A stretch of DNA of 64,000 nt. Source: Hyphomicrobiales bacterium. GTDB taxonomy: Bacteria > Pseudomonadota > Alphaproteobacteria > Rhizobiales > Beijerinckiaceae. Position numbers and translations under genes: made by a program. Below the pieces are notes generated by a model. That model did no database searches. It was not told where the DNA came from and saw nothing but the letters and a program-made list of their open reading frames with translations. The stretch's first letter is position 1. Each line of letters begins with the position of its first letter. The stretch spans positions 4,549,001 through 4,613,000 of the forward strand of contig CAKNFJ010000001.1 of the NCBI GenBank assembly GCA_930633495.1, written 5' to 3'. Shown in pieces: positions 54,510-63,530 of this stretch.

Positions 54510-55484
54510 ATGCTCGACCGCCGCCATCTCATCGGCGCGCTCGCCAGCCTTGCCATGACCGCTTCCGGTCCTGCGCTGGCGCAATCCTATCCGCAGCGGC
54601 CGATCACGCTCATCGTGCCCTATGCGCCGGGCGGCGCCACCGACATCATCGGGCGGGTCGTCGCCGAGGAGATGTCTAACAACCTCGGGCAGCGCCTCGT
54701 CGTCGAGAACCGCGCCGGAGCCGGCGGCAGCGTCGGGGCGCAGGCCGTGGCCCGGGCCGCGCCTGACGGCTACACGCTGATGCTCGGCGCGCTGACCAGC
54801 CATTCCATCAACATGACCCTTCAATCGAAGCCCGGCTTCGACCTGAAGAAGGATCTCGTGCCGATCGGGCTTGCCGGCAATGTCGGGCTGGCCCTCGTGG
54901 TCCACCCTTCCGTGCAGGCCAAGACGGTTCCCGAGCTGATCGCGCTGATCAAGGCCAGCCCGGCGGACTATTCCTACGCCTCCTCGGGGCAGGGCTCGCC
55001 GCAGCATCTTTCCGGCGAGCTGTTCAACCTGAAGGCCGGCACCAAGATGCCGGCGGTGCCCTATCGCGGATCGGGGCCGGCCATGACCGACATGGTCGCC
55101 GGTCAGGTCAAGATCATGTTCGACACCATTCCCGCCGTGCTGCAGCATGTGAAGGCCGGCTCGCTCAAGGCGATCGCGACGACGGGCCGCGACGTTTCAC
55201 CATTCATGCCGGAGGTTCCGACCGCGATCGGGCAAGGGCTCGTCGATTTCCAGGTCTCGTCCTGGTTCGGGCTGCTCGCCCCCGCCGATACGCCGCAGCC
55301 GATTCTGGACAAGCTCAACGCCGAGCTGAACAAGGCGCTCCAGAGCCAGAAGGTGAAGGATGCGCTCGCACTGCAGGGCGTGGATCCGAAGCCGAGCACG
55401 CCCGCGGAAGCGAGCATGCTGATCGAGAGCGAGATCACGAAATGGGGCGACCTGATCAGGGCAAGCGGGATCAAGCCCGAGTGA
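54510..55484 (+). CDS. TctC/Bug-type binding protein, module 2
   Basis: This 324-residue periplasmic protein starts at ATG 54510, with GGAGG seven bases upstream. The signal peptide is cleaved near ALAQ. The Bug signature is ITLIVPYAPGGATDIIGRVV, then VENRAGAGGSVG and DGYTLMLGA. It is paralogous to the module 1 protein. No membrane TctAB partners are present. It is in the same direction as the dehydratase and the dehydrogenase and is probably co-transcribed. Confidence 0.92.
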   Translation: MLDRRHLIGALASLAMTASGPALAQSYPQRPITLIVPYAPGGATDIIGRVVAEEMSNNLGQRLVVENRAGAGGSVGAQAVARAAPDGYTLMLGALTSHSINMTLQSKPGFDLKKDLVPIGLAGNVGLALVVHPSVQAKTVPELIALIKASPADYSYASSGQGSPQHLSGELFNLKAGTKMPAVPYRGSGPAMTDMVAGQVKIMFDTIPAVLQHVKAGSLKAIATTGRDVSPFMPEVPTAIGQGLVDFQVSSWFGLLAPADTPQPILDKLNAELNKALQSQKVKDALALQGVDPKPSTPAEASMLIESEITKWGDLIRASGIKPE

Positions 55485-55500
55485 CGGCCGGGGCAAGATC

Positions 55501-56412
55501 ATGAGCAGCGAACGTCTCGCCATCGTCGGGGCCGGGCTGATCGGGGCCAGCTGGGCCGCGCTCGCGACGGCGCACGGGCTGACCGTCGCGGCCTACGACC
55601 CCGATCCGCGAGCCGAGCCGCGCTTTCGCGACCATGTCGCGCGGGCGCGTGCGCAACTGGCCGAGCTGGGGCTGACGGGGCAGGGCGAGATCGGCTTTTC
55701 CGCCAGCCTGCCGACAGCACTGCAAGGAGCCGGCTTCGTCCAGGAGAACGGCCCCGAGAACGAGGCGCTGAAGCGCAGTCTCCTCGCCGAGATCGACGCC
55801 GTGGCGGCGCCCGAAGCGATCATCGCCAGCTCGACCTCGGCGCTGGTCCGCAGCGCGATCGTCGTCGACTGCGCCAATCCGGGGCGCATCGTCGTGGCCC
55901 ATCCCTTCAATCCGCCGCATCTCGTGCCGCTGGTCGAGCTCGTCGGGGAGGATGCGGAGGTCGTCTCGCGCGCCGCGGAGTTCTACCGGCGTATCGGCCG
56001 GCGCCCCGTGGTGCTCAACCGGGAGATGCCGGGCCATATCGCGAACCGGCTTGCCTCGGCGCTCTATCGGGAGGCCGTCTATCTGGTCGAGCAGGGCGTC
56101 GCCAGCGTCGGGGATATCGACGCGGCGCTGTGCAACGGGCCGGGGTTGCGCTGGGCGCTGATGGGGCCGCACATGACCTATCATCTCGGCGGCGGAGAAG
56201 GTGGCATCGCCGGCTATCTCGCCCATCTCGGGCCGAGCCAGGTTCGGCGCTGGCAATCGCTGGGCAACCCCTCGCTTGACGCCGCGGTGCAGCAGAAGAT
56301 CGTCGAGGGCGTGGCGCTGGAGGCCGGCGGCCGCGGCATCACCGAGCTCGAGCAGCGGCGCGACGAGGGGCTTCTTGCCTTGCTCAAGGCGCGCAGGCTC
56401 GTCAGCGAATAA
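55501..56412 (+). CDS. 3-hydroxyacyl-CoA dehydrogenase-family oxidoreductase (lambda-crystallin/L-gulonate dehydrogenase-like)
   Basis: This 303-residue NAD-dependent dehydrogenase has the Rossmann motif AIVGAGLIGASWAA at the N-terminus, the ENGPENEALKRSLLAEID and ASSTSALVRS segments, and the catalytic His in VVAHPFNPPHLVPLVELV (about residue 140). There is no hydratase domain, so it resembles the single-domain L-gulonate or L-carnitine dehydrogenase group acting on small hydroxy acids. It lies 16 bases after the binding-protein gene. It likely oxidises the hydroxy acid imported by the module. Confidence 0.88.
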   Translation: MSSERLAIVGAGLIGASWAALATAHGLTVAAYDPDPRAEPRFRDHVARARAQLAELGLTGQGEIGFSASLPTALQGAGFVQENGPENEALKRSLLAEIDAVAAPEAIIASSTSALVRSAIVVDCANPGRIVVAHPFNPPHLVPLVELVGEDAEVVSRAAEFYRRIGRRPVVLNREMPGHIANRLASALYREAVYLVEQGVASVGDIDAALCNGPGLRWALMGPHMTYHLGGGEGGIAGYLAHLGPSQVRRWQSLGNPSLDAAVQQKIVEGVALEAGGRGITELEQRRDEGLLALLKARRLVSE

Positions 56413-56687
56413 CGCTCTGCCGCGCGCGATCCCACCGCTTCGCGCCATGCCGGCCCATTTCTGCGACGCCGGAGGCGACCGCGCACATCCGGCGAGCGGG
56501 CATGGAAATCGATCGGGGAGCCGCTTTCCGCGATTGCGCGGCGTCCTCGCATGGCGATAAAGACGCGCCGAGAACCGGGATGGAGCCCTGCGTGTCGCGC
56601 GACGTCGTTCGTCGGGCCGCCTTTTCGTCCCTGAATGCTACAGGAAGCCGGGTCCGCGACCCTGCGCGTCACGAAAGCAGGGACAAG

Positions 56688-57962
56688 ATGCTGGGTTCTG
56701 GTTTTCGTGAGGCGATGCGGCTTTTCCGCGTCGGTCTTCCCCTTGTCGTCGTCGGTCTGGTTGCAGGCTGCGGTGGCAGGCCCTACGGCACGCTGGTCGC
56801 CACGCAGCCGGATCCGAAGGCCGCGACCGTCGATCTCATGGTCGCGACGACGCGCGCTCCGGTCGCCGAACCTGCGGGCGTGATGTTCGGCGGATCGCGC
56901 GGGGCGGATCTCAACTTCGCCGACATCACGGTTTCGATCCCGCCGGACCGCGCGGCGGGCGAGATGCGCTGGCCGTCTTCCGGGCCGGCCGATGCCGCGC
57001 GCGACTTCGCGGTTCTGCGCACGGACCGGATGACGCTTGCCGAGGCCAAGGCCAATTTCAACCGTCGCGTGAAGGCGGTTCCCGGGCGGCGGGTGCTCCT
57101 CTTCGTCCACGGCTTCAACACGCGCTTCGAGGAAGCCGTCTACCGGTTCGCCCAGATCGTCCACGATTCTCCCGTGAAGGTCGCGCCGATCCTGTTCACC
57201 TGGCCGTCGGGCGGAAGCCTGACGGACTATGTCTACGACCGCGACAGCGCCCTCTATTCGCGTGACCCCCTCGAACGGATCATCCAGACCATCACCTCCG
57301 ACCCCAATGTCGGCTCCGTCTCGATCCTCGCCCATTCCATGGGGAGCTATGTGACCGTCGAGGCGCTCCGGCAGATGTCGATCCGCAACCGCGGTCTGCC
57401 GCCCAAGCTTCGCGACGTGATGCTGGCGGCGCCGGATATCGATGTGGACGTCTTCCGCCGCCAGATCGCCTCGATCGATGCGTCCCGCCGCTCGGCACAG
57501 TTCACGATCTTCGTGTCCCGCGAGGACCGCGCGCTCAGCATTTCGAGCTTCATCGCGCGCGATTCGACGCGGCTCGGCTCGCTCGACCCCGCGGCGGAGC
57601 CTTACGCCTCCATGCTGGCGGCCTCGAACGTCAAGGTTGTCGACTTGACGACGGTGGAGTCCAAGGATTTCACCAATCACGGCAAATTCGCCAATGGCGA
57701 GGTGCTGCAGGCGATCGGTTCGCGGATGGCGTCCGGCCAGCGCCTCAACGACGGCAGCGGCGGCGTGATCGACGCCGTCGGCGCCCTGGCGGGCGGCACG
57801 ATCGGCCTTGCCGCGAGCGCTGCGACGCAGGCCGTCACGGCGCCCGGGCGGTTGCTCGATCCGACGCTGCAGGAGCGGTCGGTGGGCACCACCACGCAAG
57901 CCCCTTCGCTCGGCGGGCTGGACGATGAGTCAGGCAAGCCCGACCGCCGCAGCCGGCGGTGA
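56688..57962 (+). CDS. DUF900-type alpha/beta hydrolase lipoprotein
   Basis: This is a 424-residue protein from ATG 56688. The signal peptide ends in a lipobox (GLVAGC, about residue 25). The alpha/beta hydrolase core has LLFVHGFNTRFEEAVYRFAQ, LFTWPSGGSLTDYVYDRDSA and the nucleophile elbow ILAHSMGSYVTVEAL, typical of DUF900. A Gly/Ala-rich C-terminal tail follows. It is probably an envelope-anchored esterase or lipase of unknown substrate. It stands alone on the plus strand. Confidence 0.86.
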   Translation: MLGSGFREAMRLFRVGLPLVVVGLVAGCGGRPYGTLVATQPDPKAATVDLMVATTRAPVAEPAGVMFGGSRGADLNFADITVSIPPDRAAGEMRWPSSGPADAARDFAVLRTDRMTLAEAKANFNRRVKAVPGRRVLLFVHGFNTRFEEAVYRFAQIVHDSPVKVAPILFTWPSGGSLTDYVYDRDSALYSRDPLERIIQTITSDPNVGSVSILAHSMGSYVTVEALRQMSIRNRGLPPKLRDVMLAAPDIDVDVFRRQIASIDASRRSAQFTIFVSREDRALSISSFIARDSTRLGSLDPAAEPYASMLAASNVKVVDLTTVESKDFTNHGKFANGEVLQAIGSRMASGQRLNDGSGGVIDAVGALAGGTIGLAASAATQAVTAPGRLLDPTLQERSVGTTTQAPSLGGLDDESGKPDRRSRR

Positions 57963-58113
57963 GCACGGGTTCGAATTGCTGAGCGCAACGCGGGTGCGCG
58001 GCACCGGCGCGTTCCCGGTCTCGGATGGCCGATGATGCTGACAGGCAGTGGCGCCTGTTCCGGCCCTAGGGCTGGCTACAATCGGCCGTCGAATATGAGG
58101 CGATGGAGGGGAT

Positions 58114-58187
58114 TGGAGCGGGTGAAGGGAATCGAACCCTCGTATTCAGCTTGGAAGGCTGCTGCTCTACCATTGAGCTACACCCGC
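58114..58187 (-). tRNA. tRNA-Gly (TCC)
   Basis: This is a 74-nt tRNA on the minus strand. The acceptor GCGGGTG pairs with CACCCGC, followed by discriminator T and an encoded CCA. The anticodon TCC (complement of 58153-58155) is in a GCAGCCTTCCAAGCTG arm. The T-arm GGGTTCGATTCCC is standard. Confidence 0.97.
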
Positions 58188-58264
58188 ATCGGCGGCCAAA
58201 TTCCCCATCGCACCGTCAGGTGTCAAGGGCTGCCGCGGCGTTCCACAGCCGGAACGCCGATCCC

Positions 58265-59293
58265 TCAGAGTTTTGGCCAGGTATCGGAGAGGCGATAGCC
58301 GGCGGGCCAGGGGTCGCCGGGGTCGAGCATGAGCTGCGAGGTGCCGGTGACCCAGGCGCTGCCGGTGATTCGCGGGACGATCGCCGGGGTCTCGCCGATG
58401 CGCGTCAGGCTCTCGATCTCGCAGTCGAAGCGCGAGCCGATGATCGACAGGCCGACGAAGCGCTCGCCGACCGCGAGTTGCCCACGCGCGTGCAACACTG
58501 CCATCCGCGCCGAGCAGCCGGTGCCGGTCGGCGAACGGTCGATCTTGCCGGGGCGGATCGCGACGGCGTTGCGGCCCGTGAGCACGCCGTCGACGCGCTC
58601 CACCGGGGCGGCGAACTGGCAGAAGGAGATGTGGTCCCAGGCGGTGTCGCCGGGATGGGCGAAGCCGAGCTGCTCATTGGCCGCGCGGGTGATCTTCATC
58701 CCGGTCTCGGCGATCTCGCGAGCCTCGTCGGGAGCGACCGCGAATCCGAGGCGCGCGGCATCCACGATGACGAAGCTGTCGCCGCCATAGGCGATGTCGA
58801 CAGTGAGCGTGCCGAGGCCGGCGACCTCGATCGTCGCGTCGAGCCGGGCCGCGAAGGAGGGGACGTTGCGCAGGCTGATCGTCTCGGCCTTGCCGTTCCG
58901 GCAGGTGGCGCTGATCTCGATCAGCCCGGCGGGGGCTTCGAGCACGAGATCGGTGCGTGGTTCCTGCATCGGCAGGATGCCGGTGTCGAGCAGCACGGTC
59001 GCGACGCAGATCGTATTGGAGCCGGACATCGGCGGCGTGTCGGCCGGCTCCATAATGATCCAGCCCATCTGGGCGCGCGGGTCCTTGGGAGGGACGAGCA
59101 GATTCACATGGCGGAAGACGCCGCCGCGGGGCTCGTTCAGCACGAAATTCCGCAAGGTTTCATCAGCGGCGATGAAGCGCGACTGCTCCCAGATCGTCGC
59201 GCCCGGCGGGGGCTGCACGCCGCCGACGATCACGTCGCCGACCTCGCCAGCCGCATGGCAGCCGACGACATGGATGACCTTGCTGCTGCGCAT
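58265..59293 (-). CDS. Proline racemase-superfamily enzyme, probably trans-3-hydroxy-L-proline dehydratase or hydroxyproline epimerase
   Basis: This 342-residue protein starts at ATG 59293 ([14 protein letters not shown] near the N-terminus). The second catalytic Cys is present in [14 protein letters not shown] (about residue 260). The first catalytic position is Ser: [14 protein letters not shown], where racemases and 4-hydroxyproline epimerases have Cys (PCGHGT-like) and classical 3-hydroxyproline dehydratases have Thr. Ser/Cys members are reported to have dehydratase and some epimerase activity. It is next to a RidA gene on the other strand, which would suit an enamine/imine-forming dehydratase. 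Confidence 0.88.
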   Translation of the reverse strand: MRSSKVIHVVGCHAAGEVGDVIVGGVQPPPGATIWEQSRFIAADETLRNFVLNEPRGGVFRHVNLLVPPKDPRAQMGWIIMEPADTPPMSGSNTICVATVLLDTGILPMQEPRTDLVLEAPAGLIEISATCRNGKAETISLRNVPSFAARLDATIEVAGLGTLTVDIAYGGDSFVIVDAARLGFAVAPDEAREIAETGMKITRAANEQLGFAHPGDTAWDHISFCQFAAPVERVDGVLTGRNAVAIRPGKIDRSPTGTGCSARMAVLHARGQLAVGERFVGLSIIGSRFDCEIESLTRIGETPAIVPRITGSAWVTGTSQLMLDPGDPWPAGYRLSDTWPKL

Positions 59294-59427
59294 CGACAAA
59301 TCCCGGTAGAGAGCGACTCGCGGCAACCTATCGCGTTGGGCGGCGCGACTGAAGCCGGTTTGGCTTGACCTGCGCCGACATGCGGGCGAAGCCGGCGCGT
59401 TCCACCTCACTGCCGACAGGAGACGCC

Positions 59428-59781
59428 ATGACCATCGAACGCATCGGATTGACCGCCCGCTGGTGCGACGCCGCCATCTTTAACGGCATCGTCTTCCTGG
59501 CCGGCCATGTGCCGGAACAGACGGAAGGGCGCTCCCTCACCGAGCAGACCGAGGAGGTGCTGGCGCTGCTGGAGGATACGCTCGCACAGGCGGGCAGCAG
59601 CAAGGAGCGCATTCTCAGCGTCCAGATCTTCCTCACCGATATCGCCAGGATCGGCGAGATGAATGCGGTCTGGGACAAGTGGGTGGCGCCGGGCCATGCG
59701 CCGGCGCGCGCGACGGTCGAAGCGAAACTGGCTTCGCCGGGTTACGGGATCGAGATCACGGCGGTGGCCGCGAAGCTGTAG
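59428..59781 (+). CDS. RidA-family enamine/imine deaminase
   Basis: This is a 117-residue protein from ATG 59428, with AGGAGAC upstream. RidA fold segments include [34 protein letters not shown] and the Arg-containing signature [20 protein letters not shown]. It hydrolyses reactive enamines and imines formed by PLP or dehydratase enzymes. It is divergent from the hydroxyproline-type enzyme whose product is a cyclic imine, so the pairing may be functional. Confidence 0.92.
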   Translation: MTIERIGLTARWCDAAIFNGIVFLAGHVPEQTEGRSLTEQTEEVLALLEDTLAQAGSSKERILSVQIFLTDIARIGEMNAVWDKWVAPGHAPARATVEAKLASPGYGIEITAVAAKL

Positions 59782-59883
59782 TTTTGCTTCGCAGGGTGGG
59801 TCTGTCCTGCTGAGAAGCTGATTCCGATTTTGTGTCCAAGCCTTTGTCGGGACGTTGAAAAGGCTTGGGGAGATTCTCTTGCC

Positions 59884-61434
59884 TCAGGCGGCCTGGAGCG
59901 CGGTCGCCTGCATGAAGTCGTCGAGCGCCTGACGCTCGGCGGCGGACAATCGCAAGCCGAGCTTGCCGCGCCGCCAGAGCACGTCGTCGCCGCGCCGCGC
60001 CCACTCCGCCTTCATCAGGTAGCGCACCTCGCGCTCATGGAGATCGGCGCCGAAATGGCGGCCGAGATCGGCGAGGCTCGACGCGCCGGCGAGGATGTCG
60101 CGGGCGCGGGTGCCGTAGCAGCGGACGAGCCGGGTCGCCGTCCTGCGCTCCAGCCAGGGGTGGGCGGCGGCGATCTCGCCGACCAGCTTCTCGAAACCGC
60201 CGACCGGGAAGTCGCCGCCGGGCAGGGCGCCGGTCATGGTCCAGTCGGCGCGGGCAGCCCAGGGAGCATGCGGTGCGAGCTTGGCGATGGCGGCCTCCGC
60301 GAGGCGGCGATAGGTCGTGATCTTGCCGCCGAAGACGGAGAGCAGCGGTGCCTCGCCCTGAGGGGCATCGAGCGTCAGCACATAGTCGCGCGTCGCTTCC
60401 TGCGCCTTCGAGGCGCCGTCGTCATAGAGCGGGCGCACGCCGGAATAGGTCCAGACCACGGATTCGGGCGTAACGGGTGAGCGGAAATACTCACTGGCCG
60501 CCGCGCAGAGATAGGCGATCTCGTCGGGCGTCGCGGCAACCTCGGACGGATTGCCCTTGTAGTCGCGATCGGTGGTGCCGATCAGGGTGAAATCCTGCTC
60601 GTAGGGGATGGCGAAGATGATCCGCCCGTCCGCGTTCTGGAAGATGTAGCAGCGGTCGTGATCGTAGAGCTTCGGCACGACGATGTGGCTGCCCTGGACC
60701 ATGCGGACGCCGGCCTTGGCGTTGGTATGGATCACGCCGTTCAACACGTCGCCGACCCAGGGGCCGGCAGCATTGACGAGCGCCTTCGCCCAGACCGACC
60801 GCTTGCCTTCCGGGCCGTCCGTCTCGAGCTGCCAGAGACCGTTCTGGCGGTGCGCCGAGACGACGCGGGTGCGGGTGTGGATCGCCGTGCCGCGCACGGC
60901 GGCGTCCATCGCGTTGAGCACGACGAGTCGGGCGTCCTCGACCCAGCAGTCGGAATATTCGAAGGCCTTCGCCCGGTCGTCCTTGAGCGGCTTGCCGGCG
61001 GCGTCATGGGCGAGATCGAGCGTGCGCGTGGCGGGCAGGAGCTTCCGGCCGCCGATATGGTCGTAGAGGAAGAGGCCGAGGCGAAGCAGCCAGGCCGGAC
61101 GCAGGCCCTTGTGATGCGGCAGCACGAAGCGCAGCGGGCGGATGATGTGCGGCGCGATCGCCCAGAGCCGCTCGCGCTCCATCAGCGCCTCGCGCACCAG
61201 CCGGAACTCGTAATGTTCGAGATAGCGCAACCCGCCATGGATCAGCTTGGTCGAGCGCGAGGAGGTGGCGCTGGCGAGATCGTCCTTCTCGAACAGCACG
61301 ACCGAGGCGCCGCGTCCGGCCGCGTCGCGGGCGATGCCGCAGCCATTGATGCCTCCGCCGATGACCGCGAGATCGTAGGGAGCGTCGGGGGCCGTGCCGA
61401 AGCCGGCGGGAAGCGAAGAGGATTCGGAGGCCAT
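59884..61434 (-). CDS. glpD: Aerobic glycerol-3-phosphate dehydrogenase
   Basis: This 516-residue FAD enzyme starts at ATG 61434. It has the dinucleotide-binding motif DLAVIGGGINGCGIARDAAG at the N-terminus, the FAD/GlpD motifs SSRSTKLIHGGLRYLEHYEF and NAAGPWVGDVLN, and the substrate region VWTYSGVRPLYDDG and SVFGGKITTYRRLAE. It oxidises sn-glycerol-3-phosphate to DHAP with electron transfer to quinone at the inner membrane. No glpK or glpF is adjacent. The frame stays open far upstream, but that extension is charged, repetitive and not protein-like. Confidence 0.95.
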   Translation of the reverse strand: MASESSSLPAGFGTAPDAPYDLAVIGGGINGCGIARDAAGRGASVVLFEKDDLASATSSRSTKLIHGGLRYLEHYEFRLVREALMERERLWAIAPHIIRPLRFVLPHHKGLRPAWLLRLGLFLYDHIGGRKLLPATRTLDLAHDAAGKPLKDDRAKAFEYSDCWVEDARLVVLNAMDAAVRGTAIHTRTRVVSAHRQNGLWQLETDGPEGKRSVWAKALVNAAGPWVGDVLNGVIHTNAKAGVRMVQGSHIVVPKLYDHDRCYIFQNADGRIIFAIPYEQDFTLIGTTDRDYKGNPSEVAATPDEIAYLCAAASEYFRSPVTPESVVWTYSGVRPLYDDGASKAQEATRDYVLTLDAPQGEAPLLSVFGGKITTYRRLAEAAIAKLAPHAPWAARADWTMTGALPGGDFPVGGFEKLVGEIAAAHPWLERRTATRLVRCYGTRARDILAGASSLADLGRHFGADLHEREVRYLMKAEWARRGDDVLWRRGKLGLRLSAAERQALDDFMQATALQAA

Positions 61435-61608
61435 GGCTCGTCTTCTGGAACGCCTGGGCGCTGATCGGCAAGGGCGCCATCCGGGCCTGACCGTATCCAC
61501 GCAATGAAACCGGTCCTGTCGCCAAATCATGGTCGATGTCAATTCGGATCGCTTGACGCGGGCCATCGGAGACCGGAACTGGGCAGGGTGGCTGGGCGTG
61601 ACGGCAGG

Positions 61609-63456
61609 ATGACCGGAACCAAGGACGATCGGAGCGGGAGGCTGGCGGTGCGGGCGGAGGCTGCGCTGCGCGGCGGGCTCGAATGCGCCGGCGCCACCAT
61701 CCTGGCCTTGCTGTTCGGCGTGGTGATGCTTGCCGTGCTGAGGCGCTATCTGTTCGGTGGCGGCTTCGTCTGGTCGGACGAGCTCGCGATCTGGCTGCAT
61801 CTGGCGCTGATCGCGGTCGGTGCGCCGCTGGCCGTCACCGGAACGCTGGCGATGCGGCTCGATGTGCTGGTGCGCTTGCTGCCCGGGCGGCTGCGCAAGC
61901 TGGCTGGGGTGCTGGCGGACGCCGTCGCGTTCCATGGTGCGCTGGTGCTGGCGGGGGGAGGCGTGAGCGTCGCGTTGCTGGTCGGTGGCCAGTCCACCGT
62001 GTTCGGCCTGCCGGAGGCGCTGCGCTTTGCCGTCTTCGCCTGCGGCGGCGCGCTCACGATCCTGGCGTTGTTCCTGCGCGGCGGGCTCGAGCGGGGCTGG
62101 GCCGGAGCGGCCGCGTCGCTGATGCTGGGAGGCGCCCTCTATGGGCTGGCGCAGCTCGCTTTCGATCTGTTCCCGACGCCGAGCCTGGTCGCTGCGCTCG
62201 TTGCCGGGGGCGGGCTGCTGCTGGGCGCGCCGCTGCCCTTCGCGCTGCTGGCCGGGGTTTCGCTGACAGGGCCGTTCGGCGGATTGCTGCCGGAGCCGGC
62301 GATCGTGCAGACGATGGTCGGCGGCATCGGCAAGTTCCTGCTGCTCGCCATCCCGTTCTTCCTCCTCGCGGGTGAGTTGCTGACGGAGGGTGGGCTGGCG
62401 GAACGGCTGATCCGCTTCGCAGCGACGCTCGTCGGGCATTGGCGGGCGGGGCTCGCGCAGACGGCGCTGGTCGCCAGCGTCCTGTTTTCCGGCGCCTCCG
62501 GCTCCTCGGTCGCGAACGCCGCCTTCGGGGCCAAGGTGATGGCACCGACATTGGTGGCGAGCGGCTATCCGCCGGCCCATGCGGCGGCGATCGTCGCCGG
62601 CGTCTCGATGCTGGACAACATCATCCCGCCCTCGATCGCCTTCCTGATCCTGGCGAGCGCGACGAATCTTTCCGTCGGCTCGCTCCTGGTTGGCGGCTTC
62701 GTCGCGGGCGGCGTGCTGGCGCTGGCGCTGGCCGTCGGCATCCATCTCAGCGTGCGCGGCGTCGTCGATACGGCGCCCAAGGCGAGCGCGGCCGAGCGGG
62801 GCAGGGCGCTGATCGGCGCAATTCCGGCGATCGGGCTCGGCGTCATCGTCGTGATCGGCATCCGCTTCGGCGTGGTGACGGTGACGGAGGCCTCGGCGCT
62901 CGCCGTTGCCTATGCCGTCATCGCCTGCCTCGCTCTGCGCAGCCTGAACGCGCGGGGCGTGCTGGCGAGCTTACGCAAATCCGCGGCGGAGGCGGCGGCG
63001 ATCGGCCTGCTGATCGGGGCTTCGGCACCCTTCGCCTTCCTGCTCGCCGTCGACCGGGTTTCCGAGCAGATGGCCGGGCTCGTCACCCTGTTCGGCGCCG
63101 GACCCTATGCCGTGATGCTGCTCGCCAATCTGGTGCTGCTGGTGGCCGGGCTCTTCCTCGATATCGGCGCGGCGATCCTGCTGCTCGCGCCGCTGCTTCT
63201 GCCGGTCGCGATCGCGGCGGGGCTCGATCCGATCCAGTTCGGCGTCGTGCTCGTCGTCAACCTGATGATCCACGGGCTGACGCCGCCGCTCGGCATTCTC
63301 GTCTACGTCGTCAGCGGCATCATGCGCGTGCCGGCGGGGGCGGTTTTCCGGGCGGTGCTGCCGCTGCTCGGCGTGCTGCTCGCGGCGCTCATGGTGCTGT
63401 CGCTGGGCATGGCTGCGTGGCCCGCGCTTGCGCCGGGGCTCAAGGCGCTGTTCTGA
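61609..63456 (+). CDS. TRAP transporter fused permease (DctQ-DctM)
   Basis: This is a 615-residue membrane protein from ATG 61609. The first about 165 residues are a DctQ-like four-helix unit (VVMLAVLRRYLFGGGFVWSD, then LALIAVGAPLAVTGTLAMRLDV). The remainder is DctM-like, with the typical LLAIPFFLLAGELLTEGG, FSGASGSSVANAAFGAKVM, DNIIPPSIAFLILAS and LVVNLMIHGLTPPLGILVYV segments. It needs a DctP periplasmic binding protein, which is not in the window. The ligand is a carboxylate or similar. The ribosome-binding site is weak (GGCAGG). Confidence 0.92.
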   Translation: MTGTKDDRSGRLAVRAEAALRGGLECAGATILALLFGVVMLAVLRRYLFGGGFVWSDELAIWLHLALIAVGAPLAVTGTLAMRLDVLVRLLPGRLRKLAGVLADAVAFHGALVLAGGGVSVALLVGGQSTVFGLPEALRFAVFACGGALTILALFLRGGLERGWAGAAASLMLGGALYGLAQLAFDLFPTPSLVAALVAGGGLLLGAPLPFALLAGVSLTGPFGGLLPEPAIVQTMVGGIGKFLLLAIPFFLLAGELLTEGGLAERLIRFAATLVGHWRAGLAQTALVASVLFSGASGSSVANAAFGAKVMAPTLVASGYPPAHAAAIVAGVSMLDNIIPPSIAFLILASATNLSVGSLLVGGFVAGGVLALALAVGIHLSVRGVVDTAPKASAAERGRALIGAIPAIGLGVIVVIGIRFGVVTVTEASALAVAYAVIACLALRSLNARGVLASLRKSAAEAAAIGLLIGASAPFAFLLAVDRVSEQMAGLVTLFGAGPYAVMLLANLVLLVAGLFLDIGAAILLLAPLLLPVAIAAGLDPIQFGVVLVVNLMIHGLTPPLGILVYVVSGIMRVPAGAVFRAVLPLLGVLLAALMVLSLGMAAWPALAPGLKALF

Positions 63457-63530
63457 TGTGCTTTCCTTCGCCCGGCGCCCGCGCCGTTCCATCGCCTTCG
63501 CCGTGAGCCGGCCCCGGACCTGATGCCGAT

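Noticed and set aside
61435..62745. Upstream extension of glpD by about 437 residues
   Set aside because: The extension is charged low-complexity sequence antisense to the TRAP permease, and a good glpD start with the FAD motif lies at 61434.
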